In this document: piece after piece, positions 54,803 to 62,673 of the stretch
Numbering within the stretch: position 1 is the stretch's first letter
Layout of the letters: each line of letters begins with the position of its first letter
NCBI GenBank assembly: GCA_958296185.1
Contig: CATQIB010000001.1
Coordinates: 49,379-113,378 of the forward strand
Direction of reading: 5' to 3'
Origin: an uncultured Mesonia sp.
GTDB lineage: Bacteria > Bacteroidota > Bacteroidia > Flavobacteriales > Flavobacteriaceae
DNA length: 64,000 bases
The notes under the pieces: model-generated
The model's input: the letters and a program-made list of their open reading frames with translations, nothing else
The model's database searches: none
What the model was told of the DNA's origin: nothing
Translations under genes and position numbers: made by a program

Positions 54803-55690
54803 TTATGCGGTTAATTTTCTCATTAAAATTAGATGTTTTTTAGCGTTCCATTTTTCCATCGGTGTTATTCTTCCCAATAGTCCGTGTAGCCTTTCGTTAT
54901 TGTAAAACAGCACGTAATCCTTAAGTATTTTCTCTATTTCTCCAAAGGTCCTATATTCAAATCGGTTGAACACTTCTTTCTTTAAAATTCCGTGATAAGC
55001 TTCTATATGAGCATTTTCTCCTGGTGTTGCAATGTGGGTAAACTCTTGGCCCACGCCTATTAGGGCTAAATATTCTCGGACGTTCTTTGCGATAAACTGA
55101 CTTCCATTATCGCTTCTTATGACAACATCATCGGGATGCTGATATTTCATAAATAATTCTGATAGTAGGTTTATTACTTGGGCCTGTTTAATTGAAAAGG
55201 CAAAGAGATATATTAATATTCTTCGGGTGTGAACATCTATTACAGATAGCAGGTATGCATTTTTACCTGCGTGGGGAATCCAAACCATCTTTATATCCAT
55301 CTCTAGACATTCAAAAGGTCTTTGAGTGTTTACCTTTCTAAACTTAACAAACTTACGTCCAGAACCACTTCTATCTATCCGGTCTTCTAGTTTTAATAGG
55401 TTTGCCTCTTTCATTATTCTATAAAGCTTTTTATGGTTTATAATATAGCCATCTCGCTTTAAATAAGAGGTCATTAATCGATATCCACAATCTATAAATG
55501 GGTGGCTCAAAATTGACTTTACAGACTCAATAACAGTGTCTTGGGTAACTAGACCTTTTTTATGGTGGTAAGTAAATTCACTTGGCTTATTTCCCTTCTT
55601 ACCATGGGTGGATTTTCTGTAATAGCTGCTAGGAACCATTCCTACCATATTGATAAGCTTGGTTTTACTGATCTTATGCTTGTTATACAT
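54803..55690 (-). CDS. IS3-family transposase OrfB, copy B1
   Basis: The 295-residue DDE integrase has an HTH_21 region (GYRLMTSYLKRDGYIINHKK) and the rve core with all three acidic residues: Asp in CLEMDIKMVW, Asp in VIRSDNGSQF, and Glu in NAHIEAYHGILKKEVFNR. It normally functions as an OrfAB fusion made by -1 frameshifting at the A9 run at the end of OrfA. The upstream part of this frame reads through the OrfA end (KVWDIRSKKDLVDRM). Confidence 0.93.
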   Translation of the reverse strand: MYNKHKISKTKLINMVGMVPSSYYRKSTHGKKGNKPSEFTYHHKKGLVTQDTVIESVKSILSHPFIDCGYRLMTSYLKRDGYIINHKKLYRIMKEANLLKLEDRIDRSGSGRKFVKFRKVNTQRPFECLEMDIKMVWIPHAGKNAYLLSVIDVHTRRILIYLFAFSIKQAQVINLLSELFMKYQHPDDVVIRSDNGSQFIAKNVREYLALIGVGQEFTHIATPGENAHIEAYHGILKKEVFNRFEYRTFGEIEKILKDYVLFYNNERLHGLLGRITPMEKWNAKKHLILMRKLTA

Positions 55691-55698
55691 CCTATCTA

Positions 55699-56010
55699 CT
55701 AAATCTTTTTTGGATCTGATGTCCCAAACTTTTTTTTTAAAAGCTCACGTTGAATCTCCAATTCAACTTCCTTGTCACACAGAAGCTTACGAAGAACCCT
55801 ATTCTCCTCTTCAGCTTGTTTGAGTTCCTTGCTTCTATCGTCATAAGTTACTTTTAAACCCGCTTCTCCGTGATTCTCATACTTGCGTTTCCAATTGTAA
55901 AATGTACCAGTACTAAGACTGTATTTACGGCAGGCAGAAACAACTCCTATTTCTTCTGCACAGGATAGAATTTCAAGCTTTTCTTTTAAACTCCACTTCT
56001 TATATTTCAT
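55699..56010 (-). CDS. IS3-family transposase OrfA, copy B1
   Basis: The 103-residue DNA-binding protein has the helix-turn-helix KLEILSCAEEIGVVSACRKY and STGTFYNWKRKYENHGEAGL, and a leucine-zipper coil (KELKQAEEENRVLRKLLCDK). Near its 3' end a run of nine A (minus strand) offers slippage into the OrfB frame. Its protein sequence is identical to that of the B2 copy. Confidence 0.92.
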   Translation of the reverse strand: MKYKKWSLKEKLEILSCAEEIGVVSACRKYSLSTGTFYNWKRKYENHGEAGLKVTYDDRSKELKQAEEENRVLRKLLCDKEVELEIQRELLKKKFGTSDPKKI

Positions 56011-56070
56011 ATTTCAAAGGTATTAATTGAAATTTAAAATATCACTCCGAACTATTAAGGGGCTAAAGTA

Positions 56071-56326
56071 AAATATTTACCCCAGTATGATCCCAAAAGA
56101 AATTCACAGACGATTTCAATATGCTACCAATAAAATCGAAAGAATGAATCTAACTCTCAGAACCCATATTAAGAGGCTAGGCAGAAAGATGATATGTTTT
56201 TCAAAGAAAACGCTTTACTTAGAAGCACCTTTAAAGATATACTTTTGTGGCATTAACTTCCCACTTTTTGAAATGACAGTTATAAAATTACTTACAAATC
56301 TTGAAAAAATAAATATTGAATCTTAA
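56071..56326 (+). mobile_element. IS1-family transposase 3' remnant
   Basis: The frame continues upstream of the track ORF as NIYPSMIPKEIH and includes YATNKIERMNLTLRTHIKRL and GRKMICFSKKTLYLEAPLKI, the conserved C-terminus of IS1 InsB. The 5' part is missing, replaced by IS3 copy B1. It is the complementary end of the kind of element whose 5' part remains at 22420-22940, with about 40 codons in neither piece. Confidence 0.75.
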
Positions 56327-56374
56327 GAGTTTTTGATTACTTAAAATTTAACTAACTTTACCGAAAGTTATGGA

Positions 56375-57106
56375 ATGACTTCACGTTTTGTATTTGTACT
56401 AATTTTTTTTTCTGTTTTCTCAGCCTGTAAAACCGTTTCCATCAACCAAGATACCTATAGGATTACTAGTGATTCTGTACTGTTAGGAAGTATTGGTACT
56501 GGTAAAGAATACGTATTAGAAGGAGATTATAATAATACTGCTTTTGTAGCATACGAACAGCCGATAAAGCTGAGCAGTTCTATCCTTCCTTTTTCAAAAA
56601 AGACGTATCAGCTATTTACTGAGGCCTCAAAAAAGCAACCTAGTGGTCTAAATATTAATTACACCGATTCTCTGAACGAAAAACCTAAGTTTGTTCAATT
56701 GCATATTTCTGATAAAGTAACTGTTTTAGATCAGTTAAATAATGAAAACAACGAACATTTGTTAAACTATTTAAAAGTACAACCTGAAGCTAAAATGGTG
56801 ACATCGATTTCCTTGGCTTTAAGTCAAGAACATATGAAGCAGATTCAAATTGCAGAAAGTGTTTTTTTAATCCAATCTGGTTATAAACATTATGTGATTA
56901 GCTTATATAAGGAAGGAGAACCAATAGATCAAATACAATTTAACGATGGGGCGGTTTTTGCTTACGAAACCAGTTCTTTCTGTTGGAAAGAAAACAAGAG
57001 ACGCCAATTACAAATCGTGGATATTACCAATGAGGATCCCTGTCCTAAAAAAACATATTCCAACTCAAGAAAAGTAATTAAGGAAGAAAATTATTTTAAA
57101 CTTTAA
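56375..57106 (+). CDS. lipoprotein, first gene of the plus-strand secretion arm
   Basis: The 243-residue protein has a lipoprotein signal with SVFSAC at about residues 13-18. The mature part is soluble (KEYVLEGDYNNTAFVAYEQP, LNNENNEHLLNYLKVQPEAK) and ends with a basic tail. No family was recognised. It is followed after 10 bp by another lipoprotein gene and then by the GspC-like gene, so it may be a secretin pilotin or outer-membrane accessory; this is inference from position. The start ATG follows the IS1 remnant by about 50 bp. Confidence 0.65.
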   Translation: MTSRFVFVLIFFSVFSACKTVSINQDTYRITSDSVLLGSIGTGKEYVLEGDYNNTAFVAYEQPIKLSSSILPFSKKTYQLFTEASKKQPSGLNINYTDSLNEKPKFVQLHISDKVTVLDQLNNENNEHLLNYLKVQPEAKMVTSISLALSQEHMKQIQIAESVFLIQSGYKHYVISLYKEGEPIDQIQFNDGAVFAYETSSFCWKENKRRQLQIVDITNEDPCPKKTYSNSRKVIKEENYFKL

Positions 57107-57116
57107 ATCTCCTCAA

Positions 57117-57488
57117 ATGAAAGCCCAGTTTCTTATAATTATTTTAACAGCCTCTACAATGCTAACAGGATGTGAAGATATCATAGAAGTAGATAATATT
57201 TCGGAAGAAAAGGTTAAATTATTGGCGCCAGCAGATGATGTGATTTCAAAAAGCACTACCATATCTTTTAGTTGGGAAAAGGTAGAAGAAGCGGATACTT
57301 ATCAGCTCCAGATTGCTAAACCTGCTTTTGAACAAGCTTTAGAAATTGTTACCGATACCACATCCAGTTCCACCAGATATTCGGAAACCTATAGCGAGGG
57401 TAGCTTTGAGTGGCGGGTAAAAGCTTTGAACAGTGCATATGAGACTGAATATACAACCCACAGCTTCTCGATCGTACAAGAAGAATGA
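57117..57488 (+). CDS. lipoprotein with a fibronectin type III-like domain
   Basis: The lipobox MLTGC lies at about residues 15-19, followed by an acidic linker (EDIIEVDNISEEKV). A single Ig/FN3-like sandwich follows: KLLAPADDVISKSTTISFSW, EADTYQLQIAK and GSFEWRVKALNSAYETEYT. At 123 residues it is a one-domain surface or periplasmic lipoprotein. It lies 6 bp before the GspC-like gene. A role as docking factor or substrate receptor of the secretion machine is possible. Confidence 0.7.
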   Translation: MKAQFLIIILTASTMLTGCEDIIEVDNISEEKVKLLAPADDVISKSTTISFSWEKVEEADTYQLQIAKPAFEQALEIVTDTTSSSTRYSETYSEGSFEWRVKALNSAYETEYTTHSFSIVQEE

Positions 57489-57494
57489 CCAAAG

Positions 57495-57962
57495 ATGAAA
57501 AAGCGTACCAAAACATATGTTTTGCTAAGTATAGTGATTGTGGTATGGGCTATTATTGGCTACAAGGTTATTTCAGCTTTAAATCCAGATGAGCCCAATA
57601 ACCAACATATCAAAAATTTTAAAACGGTTTTCAACCCGACAAATCAAGAGGCAAGGGACACTTTTTCAGTACAGCCCGTTAGAAAAGATCCATTCCTTGG
57701 TATTTTATTGATAAAACCCGAGACAAAGAAAATAACAAAATCTACCGTAAACACAAAGAAATTACAGTGGCCAACGGTCAGCTATCAAGGACTTGTCAGT
57801 AAAATGAGTTCCAAACGAGATAAAGTATATATTGTAACAATCAATCAAGTTCAGTACTTGGCGAAGAAAGGTCAAATCATTGATAGTATCAAGGTAGTTA
57901 ATGGAAATGAAAACCAAGTCGTTCTAAGGTATAAAAATGAACTAAAAACAATTTCCTTATAA
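57495..57962 (+). CDS. GspC/PilP-like inner-membrane linker protein
   Basis: The 155-residue protein has one N-terminal transmembrane helix (about 8-28), a flexible periplasmic stretch, the motif RKDPFLG near residue 57 typical of PilP/GspC, and a C-terminal small beta domain (WPTVSYQGLVSKMSSKRDKV, QYLAKKGQIIDSIKVV, QVVLRYKNELKTI) resembling the HR/PilP domain that contacts the secretin N0 domain. It supplies the inner-to-outer membrane link absent from the minus-strand arm. It lies 9 bp before the next gene. Confidence 0.75.
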   Translation: MKKRTKTYVLLSIVIVVWAIIGYKVISALNPDEPNNQHIKNFKTVFNPTNQEARDTFSVQPVRKDPFLGILLIKPETKKITKSTVNTKKLQWPTVSYQGLVSKMSSKRDKVYIVTINQVQYLAKKGQIIDSIKVVNGNENQVVLRYKNELKTISL

Positions 57963-57971
57963 AAATTAATT

Positions 57972-59264
57972 ATGTTCTTTAAAGTAAAGGCAGGGGCATT
58001 GCAATTGACCATTTATATTGTGGTGGTTATAGCTATCCTTCTGTCCGGTTTTTTGATCCTGGTACATACCCAAAACTATTTTAAGCTTACACACGAGCAA
58101 TTATTAAATGCCACTAAATTAAACGACAAAGCAATAAACCATTCTTTGATTCATCATCCAATTCCTTTAGAAGACTCTTTAAACCTTGAGCTTTTTGAGG
58201 ACGAAAATATGCAAGTAAGTGTTAAAAGAACTTATTGGGGAATTTTTAATAGAATCGAAGCGACAAGCACATTCAAAAGAAATTCAATCAAGAAGATTGC
58301 CTTAACTGGTGCAAAACAAGAACTGAATTCGAGACCCGCATTATATTTAGCAGATTTTAATAGACCATTGGTGGTTGTCGGAAGTACATATATCAAAGGA
58401 ACGGCGTATGTTACCCCGCAGGGCGTTCGGGCAGGGAATATTAATGGGAAAAGCTTTTACAGTTCACAATTAATAGAGGGACCAGTTTATAATTATCCAC
58501 GGAAATTACCTCAACTAAACAATGAGTTACAACACCAAATCAGGTTCATTCCAGAAAATTTTAAAGAATTATCGGACTCTCATTTTTTGCCAAATACTAT
58601 TGTTGATTCCATTAGTAATTCGTTTCACTCTCCTGTTCAAATCTTATATGAGAAAAAATCACTTAATCTTGAGCATTGTAGAATAACAGGAAACTTTATC
58701 ATCCAATCGAATAACAAAATAACGGTTGCGCCAACAGCTAAATTAACAGATGTCGTTTTGATAGCACCTGAGATAGAAATACAAGACCATACAAATGGAA
58801 CATTTCAAGTATTTGCCACAGAGAAAATTACTGTTGGAAAAAATGTAACTTTACAATATCCATCCGCTTTAGTACTGAACAAAAAAAAAGAAAGAAAGGC
58901 AGCGGATAGTACTAAAAATATAATCCCGAATAATTCAAAAAGTCGCCTTAAAATCGATAGGGATTCCACAATTGAAGGAATTGTATTGGATCTGGGAGAG
59001 TATAATCCCCAAAGCTATAATTCAGATGTTTTAATGGAAGAGAACACAGAGATACTTGGCGAACTTTATGCCACGGGAAATATTGAACTAAAGGGGAGGA
59101 TCAAAGGAACGGTGTATGCCAATAATTTCTTAACTAAGGAAAAAGGCTCTATTTACCAGAACCATTTGTTCAACGTAACCATAGATGTCAGTAAGCTATC
59201 AGAGGAGTATGTGGGTCTGGATATCGAGAACAAAGAAAAAGGAATTGTTAAATGGTTGTACTAA
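57972..59264 (+). CDS. GspK-like minor pseudopilin with beta-solenoid body
   Basis: The N-terminus (MFFKVKAGALQLTIYIVVVIAI) has a short basic leader, small residues at a possible processing site, and a long hydrophobic helix without Glu at position 5, as in GspK tip pseudopilins. The 380-residue body is not GspK-like in sequence. It contains turns resembling bactofilin or polymer-forming beta-solenoids (VVGSTYIKGTAYVTPQGVRA, TILGELYA-type, IELKGRIKGTVYANNF). The end overlaps the GspI-like start by 13 bp. It probably caps the pseudopilus; a PilX-like protein is an alternative. Confidence 0.6.
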   Translation: MFFKVKAGALQLTIYIVVVIAILLSGFLILVHTQNYFKLTHEQLLNATKLNDKAINHSLIHHPIPLEDSLNLELFEDENMQVSVKRTYWGIFNRIEATSTFKRNSIKKIALTGAKQELNSRPALYLADFNRPLVVVGSTYIKGTAYVTPQGVRAGNINGKSFYSSQLIEGPVYNYPRKLPQLNNELQHQIRFIPENFKELSDSHFLPNTIVDSISNSFHSPVQILYEKKSLNLEHCRITGNFIIQSNNKITVAPTAKLTDVVLIAPEIEIQDHTNGTFQVFATEKITVGKNVTLQYPSALVLNKKKERKAADSTKNIIPNNSKSRLKIDRDSTIEGIVLDLGEYNPQSYNSDVLMEENTEILGELYATGNIELKGRIKGTVYANNFLTKEKGSIYQNHLFNVTIDVSKLSEEYVGLDIENKEKGIVKWLY

Positions 59265-59587
59265 AAAAAATAAAATCCTCGACACTAATGGAAACCTTGG
59301 TGGCTACCATAATCCTTATCATCATATTTGTGATATCAAGTTTAATTCTGAACAATATTTTTGGTGCTAGCATTCAGGGCGATAAAGGAAAGATCAATAA
59401 TAGGCTAAAGGAACTGGAATATTTTTACAGATATGATAAAATAGAATTGCCATATGAAGAGGATTTCAATGGATGGGGAGTCTATATCAATTCTTATATA
59501 GAAAGTAATCAACAGCTGGTGCGTTTTGAAATAACGAATAAAGACACTAATAAATCCTTGATTTACAGCATATATGCAGAAGATTAA
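59252..59587 (+). CDS. minor pseudopilin, GspI-like
   Basis: The leader MVVLKKIKSS is followed by the pilin helix STLMETLVATIILIIIFVIS, with Glu at mature position 5. A small globular domain (FNGWGVYINSYIESNQQLVR) follows. The residue before the cleavage site is Ser, as in the other two canonical pseudopilins here. Size (111 residues) and order (before the GspJ-like gene) match GspI. It overlaps both neighbours. Confidence 0.78.
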   Translation: MVVLKKIKSSTLMETLVATIILIIIFVISSLILNNIFGASIQGDKGKINNRLKELEYFYRYDKIELPYEEDFNGWGVYINSYIESNQQLVRFEITNKDTNKSLIYSIYAED

Positions 59588-60041
59588 AAAAATACCTTCC
59601 TATACGCTAAGTGAGTTAGTGGTAGTGATTATTATAACAAGTATTGTTGTGGGGCTGGCATTTTCTATACTGCGCCTGGTTCAGAATCAAATATTCTCTA
59701 TCAGAAAGAATTTTGAAAATACCACAGAATTAAGAAAACTCGAGCAATCCTTAACTCTAGATTTTAATAGGTATTCAACCATAAGCTATGACCCTATAAA
59801 AGATAAATTGTATTTTTCAACTCCGATCAATTCCACAAATTACCAATTTGAAGATGATTTTGTGGTAAAAGAGTTAGATACCTTTCGAGTTTCTATAGAA
59901 AGAAAAAATTTTTATGAAATGGGAGAAACGGTTAATGATGGTAAAATAGATGGGATGAAGCTATTCTGCTCTAAAACAAATCAATCCAGAGAATTGTTTA
60001 TTTTCAAACAGAATGCAGCAATAGATTATATAGAAGAATGA
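59574..60041 (+). CDS. minor pseudopilin, GspJ-like
   Basis: The leader MQKIKKIPS precedes YTLSELVVVIIITSIVVGLA, a canonical class III pilin helix with Glu at position 5. The 120-residue body (RKLEQSLTLDFNRYSTISYD, DKLYFSTPINSTNYQFEDDF) fits the GspJ pattern of an early helix followed by beta strands. Ser precedes the cleavage site. It overlaps the GspF start by 4 bp. Confidence 0.78.
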   Translation: MQKIKKIPSYTLSELVVVIIITSIVVGLAFSILRLVQNQIFSIRKNFENTTELRKLEQSLTLDFNRYSTISYDPIKDKLYFSTPINSTNYQFEDDFVVKELDTFRVSIERKNFYEMGETVNDGKIDGMKLFCSKTNQSRELFIFKQNAAIDYIEE

Positions 60042-61171
60042 GTTTTCGTATTGATGAGATAAAAGTAGAAGGAAAGCGGAACAAAAATAAAACTCCAACT
60101 ACCTCTATTTTAAAAAAGGAGATTGTGCTCTTTGGAAATTCCTTTTCCAATAAAGTAAAAGAGGATTTTTATACAGAACTGGGAGTACTCTTAAAAGCAG
60201 GGGTTTCCTTGAAAGAATCTTTAACCCTGTTAAGAAATGCTCAAAAAAAGAACATAAATAGAGAAACGCTTGATAATGTAATTCACCAAATTGTAGAAGG
60301 AAAAGGTTTTTCGGAGGCTGTTTGGGAAGCGAATCATTTTTCAGAATATGAATATTACTCCTTAAAAATTGGAGAAGAAACAGGAACGTTAGCAAAAGTG
60401 TCGGAGCAGTTAAGTGAATATTATTTCCGTAAAAATGAACAAAGAAGGAATATAATCAATGCGTTGACCTATCCGATAATTATTTTAAGCACCGCAATTT
60501 TGGTGGTCATCTTTATGCTACAATTTGTGGTTCCAATGTTCCAAGATATTTTTGAACAGCAAAACGTAGAATTACCATTTATTACGCAATTTATCGTTGA
60601 TGTATCCGAAAGACTTCAAAAATATGGGTGGTGGGTGTTACTTGCCATAATCTTCTTTTTTATTGGTTGCATTTTTTTAAACAAAAAACTATGGTTTAGA
60701 AAAGTGAAAGATAAGGCACTTTTAAAAATTCCATTTCTGGGTGATTTCTATAAAACCGTTTACCTATCTCAATTCACCCAAGCAGTATCCTTGTTAATGT
60801 CTTCGAAGGTTCCAATGGTTCATAGTATTCAATTAGTAAAAAAAATGATTAATTTTTACCCGTTGCAAAAAGCTTTATCACAAGTTGAGAAAGATTTGCT
60901 ACGAGGAGAGTCGTTAAGTAAAAGTTTAAAGGGACACCACATATTTGATGAGAAGATGATCGCTCTTGTAAAAGTAGCAGAGGAAACCAATCAGAACGAG
61001 TTTATTTTCGATAGATTAAATCACCAGTACAATACCCAGATGCAGCAAAAATCAAAGTTGCTTTCAACGGTTATGGAACCGTTTATTATCCTTTTTGTAG
61101 GAATCTTAGTTGGGGTAATCCTTATTGCAATGTACTTACCTATGTTTAAGTTGAGCAGTGTTTTAGGATAA
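60038..61171 (+). CDS. gspF: GspF/PilC-family inner-membrane platform protein
   Basis: The 377-residue protein has two T2SSF domains, the first at about 45-165 (FYTELGVLLKAGVSLKESLT, YSLKIGEETGTLAKVSEQLS) and the second at about 240-370 (FTQAVSLLMSSKVPMVHSIQ, MIALVKVAEETNQNEFIFDR). Three transmembrane helices are visible (about 147-168, 198-217 and 350-371). It is the only GspF in the window, so the ATPase encoded in the other arm must work with it. This is the last gene of the plus-strand arm. Confidence 0.92.
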   Translation: MSFRIDEIKVEGKRNKNKTPTTSILKKEIVLFGNSFSNKVKEDFYTELGVLLKAGVSLKESLTLLRNAQKKNINRETLDNVIHQIVEGKGFSEAVWEANHFSEYEYYSLKIGEETGTLAKVSEQLSEYYFRKNEQRRNIINALTYPIIILSTAILVVIFMLQFVVPMFQDIFEQQNVELPFITQFIVDVSERLQKYGWWVLLAIIFFFIGCIFLNKKLWFRKVKDKALLKIPFLGDFYKTVYLSQFTQAVSLLMSSKVPMVHSIQLVKKMINFYPLQKALSQVEKDLLRGESLSKSLKGHHIFDEKMIALVKVAEETNQNEFIFDRLNHQYNTQMQQKSKLLSTVMEPFIILFVGILVGVILIAMYLPMFKLSSVLG

Positions 61172-61178
61172 TCACGAA

Positions 61179-61193
61179 CATATTCAAGAGCTA
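61179..61193 (+). repeat. 15-bp direct repeat, right copy
   Basis: CATATTCAAGAGCTA lies 8 bp after the gspF stop and differs at one position from the copy at 7459-7473 beyond the other secretion arm. Confidence 0.4.
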
Positions 61194-61395
61194 AAACTAA
61201 ATCAGCAATTAAATTTTAAGTTACATATGGGTAAACGAAAATTTAATGTGGTACTATGAGAAGCTTATTTAGGAAATTTCAAATACCCTTTAAGATATAC
61301 TACAAATAATACTGACCGATTCGCATTTTAAATTTAGACCTTATTATTTTCTGTGTTTTGACCCCTATAAAACAAGAGTATTCTTTTAAATTTCG

Positions 61396-62292
61396 TTAGT
61401 TAAAGTATGCGGTTAATTTTTTCATTAAAATTAGATGTTTTTTAGCGTTCCATTTTTCCATCGGTGTTATTCTTCCCAATAGTCCGTGTAGCCTTTCGTT
61501 ATTGTAAAACAGCACGTAATCCTTAAGTATTTTCTCTATTTCTCCAAAGGTCCTATATTCAAATCGGTTGAACACTTCTTTCTTTAAAATTCCGTGATAA
61601 GCTTCTATATGAGCATTTTCTTCTGGTGTTACAATATGGGTAAACTCTTGGCCCACGCCTATCAGAGCTAAATATTCTCGGACGTTCTTTGCGATAAACT
61701 GACTTCCATTATCGCTTCTTATGACAACGTCATCGGGATGCTGATATTTCATAAATAATTCTGATAGTAAGTTTATTACTTGGGCCTGTTTAATTGAAAA
61801 GGCAAAGAGATATATTAATATTCTTCGGGTGTGAACGTCTATTACAGATAGCAGGTATGCATTTTTACCTGCGTGGGGAATCCAAACCATCTTTATATCC
61901 ATCTCTAGACATTCAAAAGGTCTTTGAGTGTCTACCTTTCTAAACTTAACAAACTTACGTCCAGAACCACTCCTATCTATCCGGTCTTCTAGTTTTAATA
62001 GGTTTGCCTCTTTCATTATTCTATAAAGCTTTTTATGGTTTATGATATAGCCATCTCGCTTTAAATAAGAGGTCATTAATCGATATCCACAATCTATAAA
62101 TGGGTGGCTCAAAATTGACTTTACAGACTCAATAACAGTGTCTTGGGTAACTAGACCTTTTTTATGGTGGTAAGTAAATTCACTTGGCTTATTTCTCTTC
62201 TTACCATGGGTGGATTTTCTGTAATAGCTGCTAGGAACCATTCCTACCATATTGATGAGCTTGGTTTTACTGATCTTATGCTTGCTATACAT
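61396..62292 (-). CDS. IS3-family transposase OrfB, copy B2
   Basis: The 298-residue integrase is nearly identical to copy B1, with few amino-acid changes (for example TPEENA for TPGENA and VDTQRP for VNTQRP). A three-residue longer C-terminus (YFN) arises because the stop codon of B1 is changed. The DDE residues are intact, so it is potentially active. Confidence 0.93.
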   Translation of the reverse strand: MYSKHKISKTKLINMVGMVPSSYYRKSTHGKKRNKPSEFTYHHKKGLVTQDTVIESVKSILSHPFIDCGYRLMTSYLKRDGYIINHKKLYRIMKEANLLKLEDRIDRSGSGRKFVKFRKVDTQRPFECLEMDIKMVWIPHAGKNAYLLSVIDVHTRRILIYLFAFSIKQAQVINLLSELFMKYQHPDDVVIRSDNGSQFIAKNVREYLALIGVGQEFTHIVTPEENAHIEAYHGILKKEVFNRFEYRTFGEIEKILKDYVLFYNNERLHGLLGRITPMEKWNAKKHLILMKKLTAYFN

Positions 62293-62300
62293 CCTATCTA

Positions 62301-62612
62301 CTAAATCTTTTTTGGATCTGATGTCCCAAACTTTTTTTTTAAAAGCTCACGTTGAATCTCTAATTCAACTTCCTTGTCACACAGAAGCTTACGAAGAACC
62401 CTATTCTCCTCTTCAGCTTGTTTGAGTTCTTTGCTTCTATCGTCATAAGTTACTTTTAAACCCGCTTCTCCGTGATTCTCATACTTGCGTTTCCAATTGT
62501 AAAATGTGCCAGTACTAAGACTGTATTTACGGCAGGCAGAAACAACTCCTATTTCTTCTGCACAGGATAGGATCTCAAGCTTTTCTTTTAAACTCCACTT
62601 CTTATATTTCAT
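62301..62612 (-). CDS. IS3-family transposase OrfA, copy B2
   Basis: The 103-residue HTH protein is identical in amino-acid sequence to the B1 copy, including the A9 slippery run near its end. It is expected to be produced alone and as a frameshifted OrfAB fusion. Confidence 0.92.
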   Translation of the reverse strand: MKYKKWSLKEKLEILSCAEEIGVVSACRKYSLSTGTFYNWKRKYENHGEAGLKVTYDDRSKELKQAEEENRVLRKLLCDKEVELEIQRELLKKKFGTSDPKKI

Positions 62613-62673
62613 ATTTCAAAGGTATTAATTGAAATTTAAAATATCACTCCGAACTATTAAGGGGCTAAAGTAG

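Larger units (their letters stand above)
54750..56070 (-). mobile_element. IS3-family insertion sequence, copy B1
   Basis: The 1321-bp unit is shared almost base for base with copy B2. Identity begins at TGTGTTTTGACCCCT and ends at AGGGGCTAAAGTA, which form an imperfect terminal inverted repeat around CCCCT/AGGGG. It carries intact OrfA and OrfB. No clear target duplication was seen. Its right end cuts into an IS1 remnant (56071 onward). Confidence 0.9.
61352..62672 (-). mobile_element. IS3-family insertion sequence, copy B2
   Basis: This is a second 1321-bp copy with the same ends and orientation as B1 and only scattered substitutions. Its right end truncates a DUF3987 gene remnant. No clear target duplication is present. 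Together with B1 it brackets the plus-strand secretion arm. Confidence 0.9.

Noticed and set aside
22420-56326. The IS1 5' and 3' remnants as two halves of one split element
   Set aside because: About 40 codons are in neither piece and several similar left ends exist, so independent decay of separate copies is equally likely.
56375-61171. Reading the plus-strand arm as a composite transposon mobilised by the IS3 pair
   Set aside because: IS3 elements rarely act as composite transposons, no target duplication was found, and the genes complete the adjacent machine rather than forming cargo.
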